In this document: in pieces, positions 35,075-47,024 of the stretch
Layout: every line of letters starts with the position of its first letter
Position numbering within the stretch: the stretch's first letter is position 1
Source: Sipunculus nudus
Taxonomy: Eukaryota; Annelida; Sipuncula; Golfingiida; Sipunculidae
Direction: 5' to 3'
DNA: 64,000 bases
Assembly (NCBI GenBank): GCA_026874595.1
Contig: CM049311.1
Span: 56,876,453-56,940,452, forward strand
Notes under the pieces: generated by a model
Seen by the model: only the letters and a program-made list of their open reading frames with translations
Databases searched by the model: none
What the model was told of the DNA's origin: nothing
Made by a program: the position numbers and the translations under genes

Positions 35075-37910
35075 CAAGGCCTACAGGCCTAATGCGAACC
35101 TTTGCATTGGGAAATACACTAGGTATAATGCTTCAGTGCTGGACCATTACTTCTCATGTATATGAACAATGCAAGTACTAAACATTTTAAATAAGAAACA
35201 ATAACATAAACATCACTGCTGAAATTCTGGCATGGGTGCACACAACACAAAAATGTTTGTAGCTGGTACCACCAGTCTTGTATACAACAAAGCTATCAGA
35301 GATATATACATATGCCCAATTTCAGACTGATATATCAAACCCCTCCTGAAAATAAGCAGGGACACACACTGAGCAAAAATTATTGTAAGTGGCACCACCA
35401 GTCTTGTATACGACAAAGCTATTCTATATGTATAAATATGCCAAATTTCAGGCTGATATATCAAATTCCTCTGTAGAAATAAGCAGGCACATACACTGTG
35501 CAAAAGTCATTGTAGGTGGCGACACCTGTCTTGTGAACGAGAAAGCCATCAAAGACATATAGACAGTCATAATATCAGGCCAATACATCAAAATTACCTT
35601 GAATCTGATGCATGGGGCTGACCAGGCTTACGTGAGAGAGACAGTTGCCCCGAGTGAACTGTGACAAATTTGCTGGCTCAGGCTACTGCAGTGAGTGAAC
35701 TCGTGACCTGCACCTGGCTAGACTGAGTGAACTCTTGACCTGTTGCATAATCTGACACCGTTGGCAGTCTGCCAAAGCTATAAATTGATCAAGGCTGAAC
35801 TTTGGTGCCAAATCTGATGCAGTGGGCAGTCTGTTAACACTATAAATAGAATGCAGCTGCTGCCTTGAGTGAACTCCTGACCCATACCTGGCTGCACTGA
35901 GTGAACTCTTGACCTGTTGCCTAATCTGATACAGTTGGCAGTCTGCCATAGCTTTAAATAGATCGAAACTGACCTCTAGCCTGTTGCCAAGTCTGAAATA
36001 GTAGCCACACCATTGCATAAGCTCATGCAGGGGCCCTGCCTGAGGGGCATGACACCCATGAGGTGATCACATGGTGCCCATGAGGTGATCACATGTCACC
36101 CATTAGGTGATCACATGCCTTGTGCTTGGCTGCACTGATTGAACTCTTGACCTAAATCTGGCTGCACTGAATGAACTCTTGATCTGTTGCCAAATCTGAA
36201 ACAGTTGGCAGTTTCTCAACCTATTTAAAGATACAGACACAATCTTGGAGTGTTGGTGAATCTGTTTACACATACTGAAAGTCTTTGGCTATAATGCTTT
36301 TTTTCAAGCTGACATATTCATGAACTTTTTTTATTAAAATATCTAGAATAATAAAAGATGCAGTTCTTTCATTGTTAAAGGTCCAATAATTCTGCCAAAA
36401 TCATTCAAGTAAACTTGAACAGAGGCCACCTAAGAATAATTTTTGTGCAATGTTACAGAAGTTATAATTGAAACAATAATTTTGTAGAAGAACAGTTTCG
36501 GTTTGAAATAGACATAATAATGGCCATAAAACCAACAAAAGCTTTTCTGATATGATTGAAAGAACCATGTCCTAGGATAATTCTTTTGAAAAATTGAACG
36601 ATTCAACTTGACAGTTTCATCAAAACATTTAGCTGAAAGAGGCTAAAATTATCAGGTTTTTGCCCATAAAAAACGGTCAATGTAGGTGGCACCACAAAAT
36701 CTGCAACTTCAAATATGATTCATGTGACCAACATTTGCACAATACTTGGTAATGCTAGCTTCCGTTATTTCTGAGATTACTATGTCAGTATGCTTACTTG
36801 GCCAAATGATTGTTCAAATTCATGTAACTCCACTAAAATTCATCAATTGTAAACCATTTGAACAAACTTGAGAGTGCTTTCCTCTGGGATCATTTATGCA
36901 AAATATTGAACAATTTGGCTGGACCGTTTACAAGAAGAAGACTTTTAAAGGTTTTTCAGCTTTTCCCCTATAAAATCTAAGTAAACGCAGATAGCATAAA
37001 AAAATAAGCTGAATCCCACAACATTTGATATGTGACAGATTATTGCATAAAATCTGGGGATGGTAGCTCTTGCCATTCCTGAGAAATTATGGGTTAATGT
37101 ACAGATGACCAATGACCCCCGTACAAAAAAGGCCAATGCAGGTGGCGCCACCAATACCTGAATTTCATATATGACTCATATGACCAACACTGGCATAAAA
37201 TTTGGGGATGATAGCTCCGGCCGTTTCTGAGATTGTTATTTTAATATGCTTTTTTGGACAGATTACTAAGTTCAACTTCCTGTAACTCGGCCAAAATTCA
37301 CCGAACTTGAACCATTCAAACAAACTTGAGAGAGATGGTATAAAAGATTATTTCTCTGAAATATTGAACAATTTGGCTTTACCGTTTTGGAGAAGAAGAT
37401 TTTTAAAGTTTTTTTTACCTTTTTTTTCTATAAATCTAAGAAAATGCAGAGTTTTTCAGATGGCTAATTTTTGCAATAAATTTCATGATGCTAGCCTCAG
37501 TCGTTTTTGAAATAGTATGGGTTAACGTACAGACGGCGGACGCCGCCACACCATCGCATTAGCTCACAGGTTTGAACTTGAACCATTCGAACAAACTTGA
37601 GAAAGATTGTTCCAGGAATCATTTCTGTGAAATATTGGACAATTTGGCTAAACAGTTTCGGAGAAGAAGATTTTTAAAGCTTTTTTAGCTTTTTCCCAAT
37701 AAAATCTAAGAAAATGCAGTTAGCCAAAAAATAAGCAAAATCCGATAGAGTTTTTTAGATGACTAATTTTTTTTTTGCATAAAATTTTGTTATGCTTACT
37801 CTTGCCGTTTTCAAGATAGTATGGGTTAACGTACAGACGACGGACGCCGGACGACAGACGACGGACGCCGGACGACGCCACACCATCACATAAGCTCACA
37901 GGTTCGCTAA
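35075..37910 (+). mobile_element. Composite non-autonomous element E1 (Helentron/pearl-like)
   Basis: Its 5' end (35075, 'caaggcctacaggcctaatg' then GCGAACCT) is the same as that of element E2 at 55365. Its 3' end (37891-37910, 'taagctcacaggttcgctaa') is the same as that of E2 at 58071-58090. The terminal GCGAACCT and its inverted form AGGTTCGC give short subterminal inverted repeats. The inside is built of tandem blocks: roughly 130-bp units with GGCRCCACC cores (35250-35600), about 172-bp units beginning 'gagtgaactcttgacctgtt' (35700-36240), a triplicated 20-bp motif with GTGATCACATG (36057-36118), and units with 'ttggctggaccgttt' and 'gagaagaagattttt' (36860-37800). A GACGGACGCCGGAC microsatellite precedes the end. 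No protein is encoded. Confidence 0.65.
36057..36118 (+). repeat. Short tandem repeat, 3 units of about 20-22 bp
   Basis: Three successive copies of CCCATGAGGTGATCACATG with small changes occur inside E1. Each contains the TGATCA palindrome. Confidence 0.7.
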
Positions 37911-38211
37911 CAAAATCTAAAATACAATTTCAGCAGGAGTTCAACATGCATGAAACCACAAGCTTAAATTTGTATACTAGTTACATGGCCAATATCCAAT
38001 GACATAAAACGAAAAAAGTTCATTATTCCTTTGAAAAGGAACTAGCAACAGCTAAAATTGACTCTCTAATCTAAATGCATGTACAAATTTGTGATCATAG
38101 GTGTAGTATTTTGTGGCATATTGTTTGAACGACAAAATCAAGTGTTATGAAATATATAAATCAATTTAAACCAACAACTTCCCTGCCCAATGGAGAAGTT
38201 ATCATGATATA
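37911..38211. other. Spacer, nothing recognised
   Basis: No exon or repeat was recognised between E1 and the MITE. Confidence 0.4.
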
Positions 38212-38417
38212 CAGGGGCGGATCCAGGATTTAGGAAAAGGGGGGGTCCAACCCAGGAGGACAAATGAAAATCCTAAAAAAAAAAGGTCATCAGGTCTGGA
38301 AAAGGGGGGGGTCCAGGCCGCAAAATTACGTCTAAAACCCCTTAAAAAAGGTTGCTTCGGTTGAAAAAGGGGGGGGCGGACCCCCTGGACCCCCCCCCCC
38401 CCCGAATCCACTTCTGA
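38212..38417. mobile_element. Short inverted-repeat element (MITE-like), about 206 bp
   Basis: The left end CAGGGGCGGATCCAGG and the inverted right end CAGAAGTGGATTCGGG match at 11 of 16 positions. The element is flanked by ATATA on both sides, a possible 5-bp target duplication. The inside holds several poly-G and poly-C runs, the longest being 14 C at 38390-38403. A related fragment in opposite orientation is at 43075-43165 (shared 'tcctcctgggttggacccc'). No protein is encoded. Confidence 0.6.
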
Positions 38418-39210
38418 TATAAAAGCAAAGCTGCATGTTGATATTTCACGAATAAGTCATGATCACGATGTCCGTGGAATCAGATGTTCATGTTGGGGGT
38501 CTCCCCGAGATATTTCGTAACAGATGTTTTGTATAAAATACATGAATAAATATGCATGGTTAAAATTTGAGATCAGTGAAAAAGTTCCGTGCCTGAGTAT
38601 GCCATTTTGAAAATAACGCAACTCAGTTTAAACTGATTTAACTTCCCTTGCTCAAAGGAAAAGTGGAGTAACATTTATGCTTGTAGAAGAAGGTCAAAAT
38701 AGGTGGCGCCTCCTGCGGCTTACGTACACAAGCTACAGTTTACAAATTCCTGTAAACTTTGATGATGGCAGATGCAGTCATTGCCAACTAATATTACCTA
38801 TATAATGTATGCAAGTAGACGAAACCGAAATTAAAGTCTTTGGACAATCAACATGGATGAAACCGCCAGCTTAAATCTGCAGGATTCCCACACCTCCTGA
38901 CACTCATGTGTTAAATACAGTCTACTCAATAGTTTATAATAATATAGTTATTATGTACCTGTGTGGGAAAACGTGGAAAAGATCACTTTGTCTCTCAGAA
39001 TGTGAGTACACATGGGTGGGGCTATTAAAAGCTTATTTTAGCTTGTCGATCGCATGATTAATATATCTGCTAATAATCTGGACACTTTCACGGTGTTTGA
39101 CATATTTAGTCACAGACGGCGGATGCTGACAAAAAGTACAATTAGAATGTGCTTAAAGTCAAGAAATTGTAAATTGTAGCTGGCGTTATCAGTCTTCTGT
39201 AATTCTGAAC

Positions 39211-39212
39211 AA

Positions 39213-39267
<55 letters not shown>

Positions 39268-39304
39268 GCACGCCAGATTTTATGACGATCCGTTCATTCG
39301 TTAA

Positions 39305-39336
<32 letters not shown>

Positions 39337-39363
39337 TACATATATATATACATATATATACAT
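39211..39363. repeat. TA microsatellite, two blocks
   Basis: TA runs at about 39211-39263 and 39305-39363 are separated by about 40 bp of unique sequence. Confidence 0.8.
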
Positions 39364-39630
39364 AATGAAAACCAAAGTGAGAGTAATTTTGACCTGAACT
39401 TTGACGTCCTGGCCATAAAATCAATAGGCTGCTCTCACAGGACGTACAAATAGGGGTCTGACACAAATTAAATAATCATTAATAAGTGGAGTCATTTTAT
39501 CTGAACACAAAACCAAGGATAATCTCCACCTGTTATCTCTACCTTGTGATCCAGAAAACACGCAAAATTCTCCCTATATTGAAATACATTTAACCAATTT
39601 ATTATTTGAAAACCTATTGGGAATAAGGGA

Positions 39631-40040
39631 CCGTGCGGGTCCCTGCATGCGGAGAGACCCTTTTCATATGTGCGGGTCCCCGCATGCGGATGACCCATTT
39701 ATTATGGTAAACGCATGCACTATTAATCATAATTCCTTAAAGTTTAGTGTAATATTTTAAACCAATATTAAGTTTAAAGATTTAAACTATAGCGATCAAG
39801 GCATGGCTTGAGGCGGATATCTCACCAACCAGGCTTAGATGGAGGCTATATCTCCTGCGACATGTTACCTAAAGTTGGCATCGGGACCGTTTCTCGATGT
39901 CAGCTCTTTTATAAGATTTCCAAAGACAAGGGCAAATACCAGCAACTGATATACCGTAGGTGGCATCCGCATGCGGGCCCCCGCAGAAATCCAACACTGC
40001 TGGATCGGCAATTCTGTATGCGGGACCCGCACGTATGGAA
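39631..40040. repeat. GC-rich GCGGGTCCC/CGCATGCGG inverted repeat
   Basis: The left block 39631-39696 contains two tandem units of GTGCGGGTCCCCGCATGCGG type. The right block 39961-40040 carries the same words inverted (CATCCGCATGCGGG, GCGGGACCCGCACGTATGG). It is an island of GC-rich palindromic sequence in AT-rich DNA, perhaps the ends of a roughly 410-bp inverted-repeat element. Confidence 0.5.
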
Positions 40041-40556
40041 AGGCACCCTTACTTTCACAGGTGACCTTGAGCACCTGATGTTATATTTGCAGGAACTTCC
40101 TCTAGTAATGGGTCACACATAAAGTCCGAATCCTATTAATAGCTGCAGAGTTGATCATGACAGGTAGATACAGAATCCCATATTCCCACAGACGAGATCT
40201 AGATCACTGATCCGTAAACTTCGTTGCAGCAATTTGTGTATTACATATTAGGGGGAAATATGCAACACATCAAAGGTTATGCGGTTTCTAAAAAATGCTG
40301 TTTTGAGGAGGGGGGGGGGGGTGCAATATTTTAAAGGTTATGAAGTTCACCATCCTATATTTTGGCTGATTTGACCTTAAAGTTCAAGGTCATAGTCACT
40401 TGTTTTCGAACTAGAGAGAACTTTGTTGAAAAAATTTGTGTATTAAATGTTTGGGGAAAAAATATGCAAACAATTATAGAATATTAACTTTCATGGTGCT
40501 CAAAGGCTTGTATTAATGTGAAAGGTCACTGAGAATTAATTTTGGTTTCGTAAGAG

Positions 40557-41440
40557 TTTTTTTTTTTTTTTTTTTTTACATTACAAACATTACAAAGTCA
40601 AAGCATAACAAAATTAAATACATGTATCTTGGAAAAGAGCAGCATTATATATATCTGACAAAATGCAACGATGACAAAATATAAAAAAAAGAAAGGGGGG
40701 GGGGGGAAATAATAAGGCAAAAAAAATCACAAAAAGCACATCAAAGGAAAAAAAATAAAAAATAAAAAATAAAGGATGCATATTCCTATATACATGGATA
40801 CACACATATATTCTACATATACACATACATATTATATGCTTAGATATCCAAATATAAACCGAATTAGAATTTAAAGATACCCCATTTTTCATTAAGTACC
40901 TCCAGTTCGTCTTTTTTTTCTGCAATATGTTTTTCAATTTCATAAATCTTCTTTGCATAATTGATACCATCCAATGCTCTTGGTTTCACTTCTTTGCATC
41001 TACATGTATACAAGTATTTTTTTAAAAATATGCAATATGAGATTCAATATATCATATTCCTTGACACCCAATATCACTAGCTTTAAGTCCAATATTATTG
41101 TTTGATCTCTCATTTTCTTGTTAAACCAAGAGGCTAATTCGGACCAATATACTTGAGTAATAGGGCATTCCCAAAACAAATGTGTCAATGATTCTCTTCC
41201 TTCTTCACAAAAAGAACAAGTCTCCGTATCTTTGAAACCAATTTTGAATAAAAATGTATTTGTTGTTAATATTCTATGTATCAAATTAAACTGAAATATC
41301 CTTAGGGTTGTAGACTGAGTAAGCTTCACTATATGCAAAAAGGAATTAAGGATATATTTTTTTGAGTCATATTCAATATTTAGGTCCCTTGTAAGAGATT
41401 TTAAGTGGTTATTGAGTCGGGAAGATTCTAGGTCTAACTG
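40557..41440 (-). mobile_element. 5'-truncated L1-like LINE, 3' end with poly(A)
   Basis: On the minus strand, 41338-41000 encodes the C-terminal region of a non-LTR reverse transcriptase ORF2: LRIFQFNLIHRILTTN, then a zinc-binding CSFC...LTHLFWECP pattern, then VYWSELASWF. After a frameshift near 41005, the frame continues through DGINYAKKIYEIEKHI to a stop near 40865. A run of T at 40558-40577 on the plus strand is the poly(A) tail of the minus-strand transcript. Endonuclease and RT core are absent, so this is a dead truncated insertion. A 12-nt G run lies in its 3' region at 40695-40706. Confidence 0.8.
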
Positions 41441-44400
41441 ATATTATTTGTGTCCCGCTGACGGACGTTGGGCAGATCAACCGGTCGGAATGAAGGGCGA
41501 CACCCAATGACCCATCTCTGCAGCTCAACATGTCCAAAAGTCGGCCGAGCTAAAAACTGATAGAGTTTCTCGTAAAACACATAGACATATAAATGGATAA
41601 TGTAATCCATTCTTCCAATTAAACCAACAGTTTCTCCCTAAGCTTGAACAGGGATTTATTTTATATTTACTCGAAGAATTGGTCAATGTTGGTTTAAGCA
41701 TGGCTTTTTTAGGTGCCATTTAATACAATGTAGTTCTTTTAGAACCAATCAAAGGCGAATGCTTGTTTAAAACATAAAAAAAGACCACCATGGCTGGAAA
41801 TCAGCGAGTTTATATTTTAACACCCCTATACTATTCAATTCAATGTCGATGTCAACAAACGGTCGCTTTCACTCGGAATATTTAAATCATTCCAAGCGGG
41901 AAACTACAACAATTTGGTGCAATCGGTCGAATAAATCTTGCTATACCAGTATTTTTTTTCATCACGAGGTTGTGGTGTTAGTATTTTTCATGGGAAAATA
42001 AATACCATTAATAAACCTCGTTCTTAATTTATTGTTACGTTAATTTCTGAAATGTGCTTTACTGCAATCTTGACTTTCTCCTAAAACATGCATTGCCTGA
42101 GGATATTCGAACCGCGGACACCATTTCGGCATACAAGTCTTGAAACATACATTCTTTCATATTGTCACCAGAGGACTGTGACTTAGTTATTGTATTGCAT
42201 GTTTTAGTAGGGAGTATAACTAGATGATTGTTTTGATGATTTACTGTACATTAATATAAAGTACCATGTTTAGATATTAGCGTGAGAACTTTGGTTAGAG
42301 AGCACGTGTCTCATTTGATGTTAATTTCAGTATAGTTCTATTCCATGGAAGCGTCTCTGGCGGTCTCTATATTAACGATTGTTTGTTGTAGACTTCAAAG
42401 GATGCACACATGTTAAGCTTGGTCTTATCAGGATTTTTAGCCCTGGAGGCGTGTCGATATTAAGATAAATGTAATAACTGGCAGTCGGCATAATAGGATA
42501 TGGTGATTGGCCATAACAGGTCAGGACTTGTGACGTCAGTATGTATATGACGTGATAAGAGAGGTATATCAGGACAAGTGCCCAATCAGGGCACCAGTTC
42601 GTGTAGTCTGATATCTGCAGTCCACGGGCAGGTCTGTGTGCATTAGAGTTAAGACAGCTGAGAGATGATGTCTATAAGCGTACATTGTCTGTGTCTGAGG
42701 AAGGCCATGGTGGTTTCTCTGTAATTGACTTCTGAGCTAGTGTCCAATTTTGCCGATGGACTTGTAACCTGGCGAATTTACATCTGTTGTGAGCACTTCC
42801 AAGAACAGACCGAGGACATTATTTAAACGCATAACTGTGGAGGTACTGGATATCGCTGTGTGGAAGCATATTTGATTACCTAATATTGGATGGTTCCAGA
42901 TTTCAGCTGTGAAAGACATTGACGCTAAGTCAAAATGGAAACGTCTGTGAGCTAATTAGTGAGTGCTGCGTGTACTGTACCTTGAAAGTTAAATCATTAA
43001 GCCAGCGAAGGACTGTTGGTGGTCTGAGCTCTATGTATCTTAAGGTGGCCCTGGACTGCAGATATCATCAGATATGGACCCCCCCCCCCCTTTCCAGACC
43101 TGGGGACCTTTTTTAGGGTTTTCATTAGTCCTCCTGGGTTGGACCCCCTCCCTCTTTTCCTGAATCAATGAGTCACACCTGTTAACGGACTTGGTGGTTG
43201 TTTCTGTGATTATTATCAAACTTTTATGATCATCAGTGCTTGTATGTATGGATTGCCTTCCCAGAGAAAAATAAGTATGTTTTCTTGAATATATTGATTT
43301 TTGGTAATTCGTCTTATTTATCTTTTGAAGTGTATGTATGCATGAGTTTCAGCCAGTTAGTTTGACAGTTTAAAGAACTTGGTCGTTCACGTCTCTGGTG
43401 GTTTGACTTTCATGTTGTATTCTTTTACAGTCAACTTGCATATTTTGGTTTGATATTTTCTCAGACTGTTTAGCATCGCTTTCTCACCTTGGTTTTATTG
43501 CTGTGACTAGACTTGATATTTACATTTATTTAAGTATGTTGTTAACCTGTGATATAATTTTTATTCTGTCATTGTTTATCCGGGTACAACAGTATTATAA
43601 TGCACTTGTGACCAGATGTACATAGTATGAGCATCATAAAAATAATAAATTATTATCACACACTGCACTTTCTGCTGAACATAGTCTTTAACAAGGACTA
43701 TTTCATCCATACCTGTACAGAAAAAGAAAATTCCTTTATAAATATGATGGCATCTCTTTATTAGTTTAGATTTTGATGAGGTGACTGTCATTTCTGACCA
43801 TTCCTAAGCCCCTGCATTTTTCTGGCGTTTATAAGTGTTTACCAGATCAAAAGTCCAAGATACATGTATATCCACAGAGTAGAATTGTGTATGAAATGAT
43901 GCAAATGCAATTCTGGTCCCCAAAATGGTTTGAAAATGTGTACTCCATCCTAAAATCTCTTTTCAACAATGGGTAACTTTATTATAACATCACAGACTGG
44001 CTTTCCCTGGGCTTAAACCGTATGACTGAGCGGGTATGGCATATCCCACTAATTATATATAATGTCACATGACCATGCAGCTGTCATATGACACGGTAAG
44101 ACACCTGATATTTGACTTGGTAAGCACATGTGCGAGACCATGGATAACTGTTTCTATATATACCACCCTTGACTTGAAGATTTAAATCCATTTGTGGCAA
44201 CCACTATGAAATTGTGAATCCTTACTCTTTATAATGTAGGAATGATATATTTCAGATCATTAAAAGGTCATCAATACATGTCCACAGTCATCCAAGGTGA
44301 TGGCTACTGAGGTCACAATACCAGTGTCTGGCATTACTGACAGATTTTGAATTTGTTCTTGTATTTCAAGCAAGTTCCTCTGATTATTCAGCGATTTTCT

Positions 44401-44809
44401 CTTTGTCAATGGCACCTTTCATTGTTGGTTTATCACAGGGTGGCAGCCAAACCACTGTTACTACAACAGACAGTGATTTAATCCTGGAATAAATATGCTT
44501 AGCATTACATATAATACAAGTGATTATATCACTAATGAACACAAATGGTGTAAAGGCTGCCTGGTCTCCCAAGTAATTTAACTCCCAGAATAAACCCACT
44601 GAAAACCTAAACTTGTATATTCAGTCTACAAAGTAATCAAAGAAACTTCAAAATGGCTGCAGTGCATTGGAAACATAATGCAATACATCTTTGAGGCTTG
44701 AACCTTCAAGACCTTACTAGGAAATACTACCATGTATTACTGCCTTATGTTAATATTCCAAAGACACAGATGAATATCAACATCAATAATGTCATAAAAC
44801 AAAAAATAC
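41441..44809. other. No supported gene
   Basis: I see no coding exon. Positions 43075-43165 are a fragment related to the MITE at 38212-38417, including a 12-nt C run at 43079-43090. The rest shows no repeat that I can recognise. Confidence 0.4.
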
Positions 44810-45166
44810 TAGGCTAAAAAAAAAAAAATAAAAGATATGGTTCTCAGGCACTGCTTGCTTCAATTTTTATCCCCCGCATCAAAAATGTTTGATTTTTTTT
44901 TAATAGAAACTTATCAATTTTGAGCTCCAGCTGCTCAGACCTTTCTCTCAAGAAGATAAAATAAAACAATATTGATAAGATTTTCTTTATTATGTAAATC
45001 TTTAACATATTTAGCAAAAAAAAAATCTGTCATTATCATGCTTTTCCCTGATCATATGGCATTTTAATCGAAACATACAAAAAAGGTTAAAAAAAAGAAA
45101 TCGCAAGCACCAACACTGATTTCTAAAAAAAAGTGCCTGAGAACCAACATTTTTTTTTTTGCCCTA
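44810..45166. mobile_element. Inverted-repeat element (MITE-like), about 357 bp
   Basis: The left end (TAGGCT, a run of A, then GGTTCTCAGGCACT) and the inverted right end (TAGGGC, a run of A, then GGTTCTCAGGCACT) are complementary over about 40 bp. The TA at each outer edge could be the target duplication of a mariner/Tc1-like transposase. The interior is A/T-rich and encodes nothing. Confidence 0.65.
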
Positions 45167-46804
45167 AAGCCAAACTCAAGATTCCATAGATGATGTATCA
45201 GAAATGACTTTTAATGTAATAACATCTTTGGTGGTCTTACAATTTAGATATTTCTAAATATGACGTCACTATATGATCTCCCAGCAAATGACACTCCATA
45301 CAATAGCTTAAACCTTTTTGTGTTTATATTTATTAATTTTTTGGCCAAATTCTGACTCTCTACATTCATATTTCAGGCAATATCTTTATCAATAGCTTTT
45401 GCTGTATTTTTACCAAATGTTCAACAAGTACTATAGAGAGGGTTTGCTTTAGGTCAGTTGGAATCACTGACTGAAAATATTAAATATTTAATATGTTTGA
45501 CCAATTCTAGCGTGCTTCCGTCAGAATATGAGTAGGAAGGGGTTAGAGAAGCCAAGAGGTCATGGATGGTACATGCATGTGCTCGATGCGCCATGTCACA
45601 TCTACGGAATATAACTCTGTTTATCGCTTTACCTTTAACAGACAAATCAGTTTAAATCAAATCATACATCACTGGAATCTAGGCTTCAGTGCACTGGAGC
45701 AATGATTCATTGGCATTCATGATATTCAACAAGGCAGATTTATTTTCCTTAAGACAATGGGAACATATTTCTGGTTCAATGATCATAGTAAATATAACAT
45801 CTTCAGACTTAACCATGTTACTTTTGATGTGGTTTATGTAAAACTACTATGTGCCAATCTCTTTCCAGCAAATTATACAACCTAATGAAACAGGTCCTTA
45901 ACAGTGCATGTATGTGCATGTTTGTGTGTGCAAGTCCTCCCAGCGGAAGCATGTAAAATGACTCAAAAGGACACTTAATCAGATTATTGTGACCTGTTCA
46001 TCCAGGAGTACAAAATCTGTTAATCTCAAATATACTTATTTTCACATGGTCAGTTTAAAGAGTGAAACCTTTAAAGTATAAACCTTTTTTGAAAGAAGTG
46101 ACTAATAAACAGCTTGATTGTAAGAAACATAACAAAACATACAATTACAGTCAAATCAGTAGCAGCCTTCTGTTAAGCTATTCATGATATCACATTTGGT
46201 CAAACCAGTATATGTTCACTGGTACCAACTATATCAATTACACTCCATCAACAGAATCTAAATTACCCCAGGGAGAAATATTAACAATTTCTTAATATGC
46301 AAATACTATAGCATTCATTATTTCTCTAATATCTCTCAGCGTCTTACCTTAATTAAGTAAATCTAGACCAAGCCCTTGGCTTTTCTGTGTAATTAAGGGT
46401 TTCATGAAGAACAAAATTCAATTTCTGTCTGTCATATTCATAATGGCTCTGTGTTAACGGAAGTGTTAGTAAGGAAACTCACAAACTTAATCCACAAACA
46501 GTAAAGTCATATAAAATTGCGCATCATTTTATTAATGTGTAATATATGATCCGATTTTAGAATGTTTTACCGCTGATGAAACAAGAAATGACTGAACAGC
46601 AACTGCCTTAGGAATGGCCAGAGATTACCGCAGAAATATATGACATCTCACTTCTCCCTATGTGACCATCGCAACTTTAAGGCCCACTGGACAGAACGAT
46701 ACTTCACCCTCTTGTAGAGGTCACACAGAGGTCACAGAGACACCAGATCTAGGATGAGACATAACTACAGATGAAGTGATTAAGGGCAACATGGCTGCTG
46801 AGAG
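45167..46804. other. Downstream of CNOT2; no other supported gene
   Basis: This is the 3' flank of the minus-strand CNOT2 gene, so part of it should be CNOT2 3' UTR. A minus-strand AATAAA at 46528-46533 is one candidate poly(A) signal. I recognise no other feature. Confidence 0.4.
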
Positions 46805-47024
46805 CTACGCTTGTGGGGTTGGGAAATTTGCTGGAAGATGCGGCCTCTCTTCCAACTTCTCATATTCCAAGTGGAACTCCTTGGCAACTTTCCTCCAGTT
46901 CTGTGCGTCAAAGAAATAGTATGTTCCCCTCTCATATGTATTTGTTTTTACGACTGGCTCCATCCCCGGTGCCCGGATGATCCACACGTGCTCTTCTTTA
47001 TGGTACCTCCAGTTGCGGTTATAC
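46805..47024 (-). CDS. CNOT2: CNOT2 terminal exon
   Basis: It starts after TTTTAAAG, encodes YNRNWRYHKEEHVWIIRAPG, then YERGTYYFFDAQNWRKVAKE and the C-terminus PTPQA, with TAG at 46805-46807. The match to the CNOT2 C-terminus is close throughout. Confidence 0.96.

Noticed and set aside
39110-39466. 118-residue frame with long Ile/Tyr runs
   Set aside because: Translation of TA microsatellites.
40557-40577. Poly-T run considered as a transcription terminator
   Set aside because: It is better explained as the poly(A) tail of the minus-strand LINE.
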